From an uncultured Clostridia bacterium (GTDB lineage Bacteria; Bacillota; Clostridia; Christensenellales; Aristaeellaceae), in NCBI GenBank assembly GCA_934631055.1, contig CAKTXP010000022.1, forward strand, positions 1-21,733: 21,733 nt of DNA, written 5' to 3'. Shown in pieces: positions 15,036-21,733 of the stretch. The position numbers and the translations under genes were made by a program. Positions within the stretch are counted from its first letter, which is position 1. Each line of letters starts with the position of its first letter. The notes below the pieces were generated by a model. The model was not told the origin of the DNA. It ran no database searches and saw only the letters and a list, made by a program, of their open reading frames with translations.

Positions 15036-15941
15036 TTAGTTGCTCTCGTAGCCCAGCGTGCGCAGGTCGTCCATGCGGTTGCGCCAGTCCTCGCGAACCT
15101 TTACCCAAAGCTGTAAGTTCACCTTCGTGCCGAGCAGATTCTCGATGTCGCGCCGCGCTTCCGCGCCGATGGTGCGCAGCATCGCGCCCTGCTTGCCGAT
15201 GATGATGCCCTTGTGGCTCGCGCGCTCGCAGTAGATCGTCGCGTGAATCTCCGTCAGGTTGTCGCTCAGCTTGTTGATCGCCATCATCTCGACGCCGATG
15301 CCGTGCGGCACTTCCTCGCGCAGATGCAGCAGCGCCTTCTCGCGAATGATCTCCGCGCAGATCTGGCGCTCCGGCTGATCGGTCATCATGTCGTCCGGGA
15401 AGTACTTCGGGCCTTCCGGCAGATAGGACACGATGAGCTTTTTCAGCTCGTCCATGCCCTTGCCCGTGCGCGCGCTGATGGGGACGATGGCATCATATCC
15501 CGCTTCCGCAAAGGACTGAATCGCCGCCATGAGCCGCGCTTCCTCGACAATATCCGTCTTGTTCAGGACAAGGATCTTCTTCACCTTGCGCGCGCTCATC
15601 TCCTCGACAATGGCGCGATCCTGAGAACCGATCTCGTTTGCGTCCACCAGCACCAGCAGCACGTCGATGCCGTCCATCGCGTCCTGCACGCTCTTGACCA
15701 TGTACTCGCCCAGGCGCGTGCGCGGCTTATGCAGACCCGGCGTGTCCAAAAAGACGATCTGCCAGTCTTTGTCCGTCGCGACGCCCATGATACGGTTACG
15801 GGTCGTCTGCGGGCGGTTGGAAACGATGGCGACCTTCTCGCCGACCATCGCGTTCATCATTGTGGATTTACCGACATTCGGGCGGCCGACGATTGCGGCA
15901 AAGCCCGAAAGAAATTTCGTTTCGTTCTTTTCGTTTTTCAC
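15036..15941 (-). CDS. era: GTPase Era, 16S rRNA / 30S maturation factor
   Basis: Ras-like GTPase with a C-terminal KH domain that binds the 3' end of 16S rRNA during 30S assembly. It has 301 residues, the normal length. G1 is GRPNVGKST (19-27), G3 DTPG (66-69), G4 NKTD (127-130) and G5 PISAR. The KH domain carries HKGIIIGKQGAMLRTIG. The start is GTG at 15941 with a modest AGGGA seven bases ahead, and a GGGGC/GCCCC hairpin ends just upstream of it. It is last in the yqfC-to-era cluster. The recO and dgkA genes that often accompany it in Firmicutes are absent here. It is separated from cdd by about 200 bases of hairpins, so expression may be partly uncoupled. Confidence 0.97.
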   Translation of the reverse strand: MKNEKNETKFLSGFAAIVGRPNVGKSTMMNAMVGEKVAIVSNRPQTTRNRIMGVATDKDWQIVFLDTPGLHKPRTRLGEYMVKSVQDAMDGIDVLLVLVDANEIGSQDRAIVEEMSARKVKKILVLNKTDIVEEARLMAAIQSFAEAGYDAIVPISARTGKGMDELKKLIVSYLPEGPKYFPDDMMTDQPERQICAEIIREKALLHLREEVPHGIGVEMMAINKLSDNLTEIHATIYCERASHKGIIIGKQGAMLRTIGAEARRDIENLLGTKVNLQLWVKVREDWRNRMDDLRTLGYESN

Positions 15942-15955
15942 TGTTCTTTCCCTTC

Positions 15956-16006
15956 ATGGGGCTTTGCCCCATCGCCCCACCAAAGGGCTTTCCGATCGCC
16001 CTTTGG
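15956..16006. repeat. Hairpin pair in the era leader
   Basis: ATGGGGC/GCCCCAT (15956-15962 with 15966-15972) and the 9-base stem CCAAAGGGC/GCCCTTTGG (15980-15988 with 15998-16006). On the era strand the first stem ends about two bases before the era ribosome binding site. Its style resembles the other hairpin modules. Confidence 0.65.
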
Positions 16007-16071
16007 AAACCTTCGGGCGCATACTCTTAGTTTTTCTTGAAACATCAGGTTATTAGCTTGACAATTCTTTA

Positions 16072-16148
16072 CCTTAATCGCGAAGCGGAGATGGGGTCTG
16101 GGGACTGGTCCCCAGACAGGGCTTGGGGCGGTAGCCCCAACGTCTCCC
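16072..16148. repeat. GC-rich hairpin module abutting the cdd stop codon
   Basis: On the plus strand: the GCGAAGCGGAGA leader, a 9-base stem GTCTGGGGA/TCCCCAGAC (16096-16117), and a 7-base stem TTGGGGC/GCCCCAA (16123-16140). It ends at the cdd stop (16149-16151). It is a diverged copy of 14946-15035 with paired changes in its stems. There is no T tract, so it is not an ordinary terminator. Confidence 0.8.
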
Positions 16149-16538
16149 TTACTTTCCCAGCGATGACGGGCCAAAGCCGTGCGGCAGTAGATCCGACAGC
16201 GGCGCATGCTCAACATGCCCGTCCCATGTCACAAAGACCTCCAGCTCCGGCGCAAACTCATACAGCGACTGGCGGCATGCCCCGCAGGGATACGGCGCGG
16301 AGCCGCTGGACGCAATGGCGATCTTCGTGAACTCGCGACAGCCTTCGCTGACCGCCTTTACCAGCGCCGTGCGCTCAGCGCAGAGCGTGTTGCCGTAGGC
16401 GGCGTTTTCAATGTTGCAGCCGGTGAAAACGCGCCCGTCCTTCGTCTCCAGCGCCGCGCCGACCGCATAGCCGGAATACGGCACATAGGCGTTCTTTCTG
16501 GCTTCAGCCGCCAGCTCAAGCAGTTTCTCGTTCGTCAT
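16149..16538 (-). CDS. cdd: Cytidine deaminase
   Basis: Zinc enzyme that deaminates cytidine and deoxycytidine to uridine and deoxyuridine in pyrimidine salvage. It has 129 residues, the size of the small tetrameric class. Motifs: YVPYSGYAVGAAL (18-30), substrate-binding FTGCNIENAAYG (38-49), catalytic TLCAE with zinc ligand Cys53 and proton-shuttling Glu55, and PCGACRQ with Cys85 and Cys88. ATG at 16538 has GAGGAG eight bases ahead and lies five bases after the ybeY stop. The frame is open much further upstream, but that stretch overlaps ybeY and is rejected. Its place between ybeY and era is standard for Firmicutes. Confidence 0.97.
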   Translation of the reverse strand: MTNEKLLELAAEARKNAYVPYSGYAVGAALETKDGRVFTGCNIENAAYGNTLCAERTALVKAVSEGCREFTKIAIASSGSAPYPCGACRQSLYEFAPELEVFVTWDGHVEHAPLSDLLPHGFGPSSLGK

Positions 16539-16543
16539 GGCGC

Positions 16544-17044
16544 TTACTCCTCTCTCGTCAGCCCGATGGACGCGAGGGACTTTTCCTCCATCGCGCGCAT
16601 CACGGGCTTGTCCTCGTCGGTCATATGGTCGTAACCCATCAGGTGAAAAAGCCCATGCGTGAGCAGATAGCCGCATTCGCGGCGTTCGCTGTGTCCGTAT
16701 TCCGCCGCCTGCGCCCGAACATGATCCATCGAGATAACGATGTCGCCCAGCGCGCATGCGTCTGTGTCCGGATCGTATTCCTCGCGCAGCAGATGTTCGC
16801 ACTGTCCCGCCGTCTTTCCCTTGGGATAATTGACCGTCGGGAAGGACAGCACGTCGGTCGAGGCGTCTTTGTTCCGCTGCTCGCGGTTGATGGTGCGGAT
16901 CTCTTCGTCGCCGACGACGCTGATAAAGACCGACAGCGGACAGCTCACGCCCTCCGTCCTCTGCGCCGCGTCTGCGCAGCGCTGCATCAGCTCGCGCGTC
17001 TGCTCATCGAGCAGCCCTTTTTCATCCTCAAATTCGAGAATCAT
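16544..17044 (-). CDS. ybeY: Endoribonuclease / rRNA maturation factor YbeY
   Basis: Zinc-dependent protein of the UPF0054 family, needed for 16S rRNA 3'-end processing and ribosome quality control. It has 166 residues. The zinc motif HGLFHLMGYDH gives His130, His134 and His140. Upstream, LSVFISVVGDEEIRTINREQR and STDVLSFP (62-69) are characteristic of the family. The ATG at 17044 overlaps the pgpH stop as ATGA, indicating translational coupling. It functions in the same pathway as Era, which is two genes downstream. Confidence 0.96.
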   Translation of the reverse strand: MILEFEDEKGLLDEQTRELMQRCADAAQRTEGVSCPLSVFISVVGDEEIRTINREQRNKDASTDVLSFPTVNYPKGKTAGQCEHLLREEYDPDTDACALGDIVISMDHVRAQAAEYGHSERRECGYLLTHGLFHLMGYDHMTDEDKPVMRAMEEKSLASIGLTREE

Positions 17045-19230
17045 GACTTGACCTCCGTCTGTTTTGCGCCTGCCGCCTGTTTCTGGTTCGCCTTGACCTC
17101 GCTGTGATGCTGCGCGCGGCTCAGATCGACGCTCGGATATTCGATGCGCTCATGGAACACGCCCTGAAGCACCGTCTCAAACGCCGAGCATATCTTGCCG
17201 ATATCGCGGAACGTCAGCGTGCATTCGTCCAGCTGACCGTCCTCCATCTTGCCGCGCACCAGTTTGCGGATGAGCGCCGATATCTTTTCCTGCGTCGGAT
17301 CGGGAAGGGCGCGGACGGCGGCTTCGACCGTATCCGAAAGCATGAGGATAGCGGCTTCCGAGGTCTGCGGCTTCGGTCCGTCATAGCGGAAATCACGGAT
17401 ATCCACGTTTTCCTCGCCGAACATCTTGACCGCTTTCGCGTAGAAATACATGACCGGCGTATCGCCGTGATGCTGGCGGATCATGTCGATGATGGGTTCG
17501 GGCAGATGATGCTTGCGCGCCAGCTCGACGCCGTCGCGCGTATGCTCGGTCAAGATCGCCGTGGACACGCGCGGATCGGTCTTGTCGTGCGGGTTTTCGC
17601 CCATCTGGTTTTCCTTAAAATACATCGGGCGGATAAGCTTGCCGATATCGTGGTAATATGCGCCGACGCGGGCAAGCAGCGCGTTCGCGCCGACCGCTTC
17701 CGCCGCCGCTTCCGCCAGATTCGCCACGACCATCGAATGATGATACGTTCCCGGCGTTTCGATCATCAGCCGGCGCAGGAGCGGCTGATTCGGATTGGAA
17801 AGCTCGATGAGCTTGGACGGCGTTACCAGATTGAATGCCGTTTCCAGAATCGGCTGCAAGCCGACGCAAAGCACCGCGGAGACGACCGCGCCGCCGATGG
17901 CATACGCCGCGTCGTTCCATATGCTGCTCATGTCGTTGGACGTCAGCGCCCGCACGCACAACAGGATCAGGAAATCGACGACGCCGACCACCAGACCGCT
18001 GACGACGACCATCACGCGCGCCGTATTCCTGCGGAGCATGTAGATGGCGACGATGCCGCCGATGGTACTCATCATCAGCACGCTCAGCGTCTGCGCGGTC
18101 ACAAGCCCCGTGCCTTTCGCCGTCAGGAACGTGACGAGCAGGCTCAGCGCCATGTTGACCGCATACGCCGGACGCGTACCCAGCAGATTGGCGGCGAGCA
18201 TCGCGCCCAGCACGACGGGCATCGCGTTGACGTTCAGGTATTCGCCCATCAGCAGACACAGCAGCACGGTCAGCACGCCTGAGATGAGCAGCACCAGCGC
18301 GCTTATGCCCATCGTGAACATCTGCGGCGCAAACAGCCAGACATACAGCCAGGTCGCCGCAAGAATGAGCGCCAGCGTCGCCGCCGTACCGATATACAGC
18401 GGATAATCGACGCTGTTTCCTTCCAGCAGCCCCAGCGAATCCAGCACGGCGATCTGCTCCGCCGTCACGCGGTCGCCCTTGACGACGATGTTCTGGTCCT
18501 GCTTGTAGACGGTCGGCTCGACGGCGTCGCTCGCCTTCTGGCGGTTCTCTTCCGTCGCCGCCTGGTCGATGAGCATATTCGCCTTCAGGCATTTGCGCAG
18601 GGTCGGTATCGCCACGTTGTACCACAGATCCGTGCGCGTATTGTAGGCGACGATCTGCTGAATGTTGTTGATGGCGTCGTTGATCTGCCCCTCCGTGATG
18701 GTGGAGACCAGCGCCGTCCTCGTCGCGGAAGCCAGCGACTGGCAGAGGCTTTCAAAATCGCTCTCGCTGGTATTCATCAGCGTGCGGAGCTGATAGTTGC
18801 TCAGCGTCAGCTTGGTGAGCAGCCCCGACGCCTGCGTATAGTCCGAATCGGTGAACGAGCCGCCCTCCTCGCCCCACGAGGCGCGGATCTGCTCGCCCAG
18901 CTCGCGGACGGAACGCATCTCCGAGAAAATGGCGTCCATATCCGAAAGCACCGTGTCGGAGACCGTGTCGTCCTTATAATAGACCGGAGAGACCGCGTCC
19001 GCCGCCGCCTGTCTGCGCCGCGCCGTCGTGATCTCATCGACGATATCCTTGCTGGCTGTAATCGTCTTGGGCGCGACGTCGCCGACGCTCAGGTCGTACT
19101 GCTCCGGCGAGATCGCCAGCATGCAGATTGCCAGCAGGATGAGGTAAGTCACCGCCGCAAACAAGACCTGCTGTACGCGCGTACTCAGGCTGTCAATCCA
19201 TTTGCGGGCGGTCTTGCGCGTAGCGTCCAT
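17041..19230 (-). CDS. pgpH: 7TM-HD membrane phosphodiesterase (PgpH type)
   Basis: A 729-residue membrane protein of the 7TMR-HD family; characterised members hydrolyse c-di-AMP. TM1 (about 21-40) is followed by an extracytoplasmic domain of about 260 residues (7TMR-HDED), then a block of hydrophobic segments (about 300-470), and a cytoplasmic HD domain: HHSMVVANLAEAA (metal ligand near His498), YYHDIGK (His527, Asp528), ILTEHTRDGV and IRQHHGDT. The start at 19230 is chosen because AGGAGG is nine bases ahead; another ATG at 19239 has the ribosome binding site directly against it. The first 38 bases overlap the end of phoH. Substrate specificity is inferred from family and synteny. Confidence 0.93.
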   Translation of the reverse strand: MDATRKTARKWIDSLSTRVQQVLFAAVTYLILLAICMLAISPEQYDLSVGDVAPKTITASKDIVDEITTARRRQAAADAVSPVYYKDDTVSDTVLSDMDAIFSEMRSVRELGEQIRASWGEEGGSFTDSDYTQASGLLTKLTLSNYQLRTLMNTSESDFESLCQSLASATRTALVSTITEGQINDAINNIQQIVAYNTRTDLWYNVAIPTLRKCLKANMLIDQAATEENRQKASDAVEPTVYKQDQNIVVKGDRVTAEQIAVLDSLGLLEGNSVDYPLYIGTAATLALILAATWLYVWLFAPQMFTMGISALVLLISGVLTVLLCLLMGEYLNVNAMPVVLGAMLAANLLGTRPAYAVNMALSLLVTFLTAKGTGLVTAQTLSVLMMSTIGGIVAIYMLRRNTARVMVVVSGLVVGVVDFLILLCVRALTSNDMSSIWNDAAYAIGGAVVSAVLCVGLQPILETAFNLVTPSKLIELSNPNQPLLRRLMIETPGTYHHSMVVANLAEAAAEAVGANALLARVGAYYHDIGKLIRPMYFKENQMGENPHDKTDPRVSTAILTEHTRDGVELARKHHLPEPIIDMIRQHHGDTPVMYFYAKAVKMFGEENVDIRDFRYDGPKPQTSEAAILMLSDTVEAAVRALPDPTQEKISALIRKLVRGKMEDGQLDECTLTFRDIGKICSAFETVLQGVFHERIEYPSVDLSRAQHHSEVKANQKQAAGAKQTEVKS

Positions 19231-20206
19231 CGCTTCCATCCTCCTTTGCGCGGGCGGCGGCATGCTCGTCATAGGCGCGGACGATCGCCTGAACCAGCTC
19301 ATGGCGCACCACATCGTGATGCGTCAAGCGCTGCACGGCGATATCCTCTACGCCCTCCAGCACTTCGACCGCCTCGGTCAATCCACTGCGCTTTCCGCGC
19401 GGCAGGTCGATTTGCGATGGGTCGCCCGTCACCACGATGCGGGAACGGAAGCCCATGCGCGTCAGGAACATCTTCATCTGTTCCGTCGTCGTGTTCTGCG
19501 CCTCATCCAGAATGATGAAAGCATCCGACAGCGTGCGTCCGCGCATATACGCCAGCGGCGCAACCTCGATGATGCCCCGCTCCTGCATCCGCTGGCAGGT
19601 CTCCGCCCCCAGCATGTCAAACATCGCGTCATACAGCGGGCGCAGATACGGATCGACCTTCTGATTCAGGTCGCCGGGCAGGAAGCCCAGCTTCTCGCCC
19701 GCCTCAACCGCCGGACGCGTCAGCACAATGCGCTCGACTTCCTTCGATTTGAGCGCCGTCACCGCCATCGCCATCGCCAGATACGTCTTGCCCGTGCCTG
19801 CCGGACCGATGCCGAAGGTCAGCGTGTGCTTTTTGATGGCGCGGACATAATCGCGCTGACCGAGCGTCTTGCAGCGGATCGGACGTCCGCGGAACGTCGT
19901 CGCCACAACGTCCTGATACAGGTTGTCGAGCAGCTCCAGCTCGCCTTTTTCCAGCAGGCTGACCGCATACTGTACGACCGCGGTATCCACGCGTTCGCCC
20001 TTCGCCGCCAGCGCACCCAGATGACGCAGGATATCGTTCGCGCCGTCTACGGCGTCCTCGCGTTCGCCCTCCACGACGATATCCCCGCCGCGCAGCGCCA
20101 CGCGCACGCCCATCAGTTTTTCAAGCAGGCGGATGTTCTCATCCCCTGTGCCGAACAAGGTTTGCAAAGCCCCGGATTCCGAGGCGTTTCTTCGTTCTTC
20201 CGCCAA
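19193..20206 (-). CDS. phoH: PhoH-like ATPase / RNA-associated protein
   Basis: Cytoplasmic P-loop ATPase of the PhoH (YbeZ) family, genetically linked to YbeY and rRNA or RNA metabolism. It has 337 residues from the preferred start. Walker A is GPAGTGKT (134-141), followed by LTRPAVEAGEKLGFLPGDL, the family signature, and Walker B ILDEAQN (232-238). VVTGDPSQIDLP supplies the helicase-like sensor. The N-terminal 50 residues resemble the small KH-like domain seen in this family. The start is uncertain: TTG at 20206 has GGGAGG eight bases ahead, whereas TTG at 20233 overlaps the yqfD stop as TTGA but lacks a ribosome binding site. Confidence 0.95.
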   Translation of the reverse strand: MAEERRNASESGALQTLFGTGDENIRLLEKLMGVRVALRGGDIVVEGEREDAVDGANDILRHLGALAAKGERVDTAVVQYAVSLLEKGELELLDNLYQDVVATTFRGRPIRCKTLGQRDYVRAIKKHTLTFGIGPAGTGKTYLAMAMAVTALKSKEVERIVLTRPAVEAGEKLGFLPGDLNQKVDPYLRPLYDAMFDMLGAETCQRMQERGIIEVAPLAYMRGRTLSDAFIILDEAQNTTTEQMKMFLTRMGFRSRIVVTGDPSQIDLPRGKRSGLTEAVEVLEGVEDIAVQRLTHHDVVRHELVQAIVRAYDEHAAARAKEDGSDGRYAQDRPQMD

Positions 20207-20229
20207 AAGCAGATCCTCCCGTGCCTTTT

Positions 20230-21381
20230 TCAAGGCTCAATCTGAGCTTTGGGCATGCCCCGCGCGCCGATGCCCTCTTCATAGGCAAGCACAACGGTCG
20301 CATACACGAACTCATTATCTATCATACTATAATCTACCCATTTGTCAAGGATTTCGACCCCCGACGGGCAGTTTAATTTCGCAATTTTCTCCGCCGCGCC
20401 CTGTGCCTGGCTGCGCGCGTCGGCGAGAGAGCGTTTCTCCTGTCTGTATACCGTCCGCGCCAGCGTTTCCACGCGCCGCCATACCGGCAGATACAGCCCG
20501 ACGACCGGTTGTCTCTCCACGCTCACATCCTGGCTGTCGAAATCCTGCGCGTCCGCGACGATACGGCTGTGCCATGGGCTTTCCATCGTCACACGCCTGC
20601 GCACTTCGCCGTTCTCGACCGTCTCCACTTCGTTCAGGCTTACGCGCGCGTCGCCCCGCGCGAATACCCGCGCAATGATTTCCCCCTGCGCGCGGCATGA
20701 ATGCGTCTCTCCGCCGCTCGTGCGCTCCTGCCCGCGGATCAACACCTGTCCTTTCCGCACAGCCTGCCCCGGCACGACCTGCGGCGTGCCGCTCTCCGCG
20801 CTGATGCGCACGATGATGCCAGACTGCGCCGCGACGATATCGTTTCCTTCCCCCGCCACGCCTGCCTGTTCGCCGAGCCTTGCGCTCTGGCAGTCGATGA
20901 CCAATATGCTCCCTTCGAACCGCACCGCGACATGCGCCAGCCCCGGCACAGCAAGCGCCAGCGCATGTTGAACCGCGTCCGTCGAGACCATCCGTTTGAA
21001 CTGACCAACGCGCACGCCTTCCGCCGCCAGACAGCGGCGCACCTCCGCGACGTTCTCTCCTGCGTTGTCGATTTCGATCTTCCAAATCATCCCTGCGGAC
21101 AGCCAGACCAGCGCCACGCAAAGCGCCGCCGACACGCCGAGCATACAGCGCTTCCGAAAAAAGCGCGCCGCCCGAACGCCGATTCCCGCGTCGGCCTCGC
21201 GCATCTGCCAGCCGTATTGTTCACAGAGCGCGGTCAATTCCTTTTTCTTCCAGAAGGGCAGGACGACGCGGACGCATCGCCCGTCCACCCGCCGGACATG
21301 GCGCAGAAAAAGCCCTTTATCCCCTGCCGCGCGCAGCAGTTTTTCCAGATTCAGTCCGGATATTTCCAGCGTCAGATTCAC
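20230..21381 (-). CDS. yqfD: Sporulation protein YqfD
   Basis: A 383-residue membrane-anchored protein of the YqfD family (the SpoIVB-era sporulation cluster of Bacillus and Clostridia; mutants have sporulation defects). Residues 1-85 form a soluble N-terminal domain (LTLEISGLNLEKLLRAA). One transmembrane helix lies at about 93-112 (LGVSAALCVALVWLSAGMIW), followed by an extracytoplasmic region with a FtsQ/POTRA-like start (KIEIDNAG) and IIVRISAESGTPQV. GTG at 21381 overlaps the yqfC stop as GTGA, and GGAGGG is nine bases ahead. The frame stays open upstream, but that is overlap with yqfC. Family assignment rests on sequence and strict synteny with yqfC and phoH; biochemical function is unknown. 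Confidence 0.93.
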   Translation of the reverse strand: MNLTLEISGLNLEKLLRAAGDKGLFLRHVRRVDGRCVRVVLPFWKKKELTALCEQYGWQMREADAGIGVRAARFFRKRCMLGVSAALCVALVWLSAGMIWKIEIDNAGENVAEVRRCLAAEGVRVGQFKRMVSTDAVQHALALAVPGLAHVAVRFEGSILVIDCQSARLGEQAGVAGEGNDIVAAQSGIIVRISAESGTPQVVPGQAVRKGQVLIRGQERTSGGETHSCRAQGEIIARVFARGDARVSLNEVETVENGEVRRRVTMESPWHSRIVADAQDFDSQDVSVERQPVVGLYLPVWRRVETLARTVYRQEKRSLADARSQAQGAAEKIAKLNCPSGVEILDKWVDYSMIDNEFVYATVVLAYEEGIGARGMPKAQIEP

Positions 21382-21662
21382 GGCTTTCCGCCCTCCCCTC
21401 GCAGGGCGTAGGTCGCCGTCATCACGCGCTTTCCGGTGACGAGTGCGGCGTCCATGGAAAGCTCTTTGAGCGTCAGTTCTTCGCCCAGTATGGTCAGCAC
21501 GCCGCGCCCCGTTCTGAGCCGGACGATACTGCCGGACAATTCGACCACGCCATGCTGACCCTCGACGAGTGCGGCGCTCTGTCCGCTGAGCGTTACGCGC
21601 GCGCAATCGCCCGTTGCATCCTCCGGAAGCCCCAAAGCCAGCGTCCAGCTCTTTTTCCGCAT
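21378..21662 (-). CDS. yqfC: Sporulation protein YqfC
   Basis: A small 94-residue protein of the YqfC/YabP family, conserved in endospore formers. After a basic MRKKSW start it is mostly beta: ARVTLSGQSAALVEGQHGVVELS, IVRLRTGRGVLTILGEELTLKEL, the family's glycine-spaced pattern. ATG at 21662 is preceded by GGAGGGG about six bases upstream; an earlier in-frame ATG at 21695 lacks that support. It is coupled to yqfD by a GTGA overlap and opens the cluster as far as the window shows. The gene upstream is outside the window. Confidence 0.88.
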   Translation of the reverse strand: MRKKSWTLALGLPEDATGDCARVTLSGQSAALVEGQHGVVELSGSIVRLRTGRGVLTILGEELTLKELSMDAALVTGKRVMTATYALRGEGGKP

Positions 21663-21733
21663 GTCTTTCCCCTCCCGCGCGCTTCGCGCCCGCAAGGGAG
21701 AGTATGCGGAGAAACGCAGGAGAAGAACGGGGG

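Overview
The window looks like chromosomal DNA from a GC-rich member of the Clostridia (Bacillota). The evidence is a sporulation pair yqfC-yqfD heading the classic Firmicutes run yqfC-yqfD-phoH-pgpH-ybeY-cdd-era, an archaeal-type AspRS, an EF-G-like second translocase family common in Clostridia, strong AGGAGG ribosome binding sites, frequent TTG/GTG starts and TTGACA/TATAAT-type promoters. No phage, IS transposase, CRISPR array, rRNA or tRNA was seen. The genus cannot be named from sequence alone.

Layout. 1-890 (minus): 5' part of a phosphoglucomutase (pgcA) that runs off the left edge. 1157-2914 (plus): oligoendopeptidase F, divergent from pgcA, with its own promoter, leader hairpin and terminator. 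3192-4502 (minus): aspS. 4856-6934 (minus): EF-G-like GTPase. 7239-8078 (minus): two-gene unit encoding an HPr-like protein without the phospho-histidine and a DUF4364 winged-helix protein. 8263-9618 (plus): MATE transporter, sharing a bidirectional terminator with the convergent pair 9720-12732 (minus), a solute-binding lipoprotein overlapping a membrane-bound hybrid histidine kinase. 13358-14503 (minus): secreted SH3-domain protein. 15036-21662 (minus): era, cdd, ybeY, pgpH, phoH, yqfD, yqfC. The last six are tightly coupled, mostly by overlaps; era is separated by about 200 bases of hairpins.

How the genes work together. The right-hand operon combines RNA/ribosome maturation (YbeY, Era, PhoH), a predicted c-di-AMP phosphodiesterase (PgpH), pyrimidine salvage (Cdd) and sporulation (YqfC/YqfD). 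The lipoprotein and hybrid kinase probably form one sensory unit, because no transporter permease or ATPase gene is next to them.

The most unusual content is noncoding. (1) A ~94-base element occurs three times, once behind aspS and twice in tandem at 12819-13012. It has two internal pairings and ends in its own terminator, and each copy starts directly after an oligo-T tract. (2) A family of GC-rich hairpin modules (4632-4775, 14598-14787, 14946-15035, 15956-16006, 16072-16148) fills several intergenic gaps. Paired substitutions between copies indicate that their stems are maintained, and two modules abut the stop codons of era and cdd. (3) A terminator-shaped hairpin lies about ten bases before the ribosome binding site of the SH3 gene.
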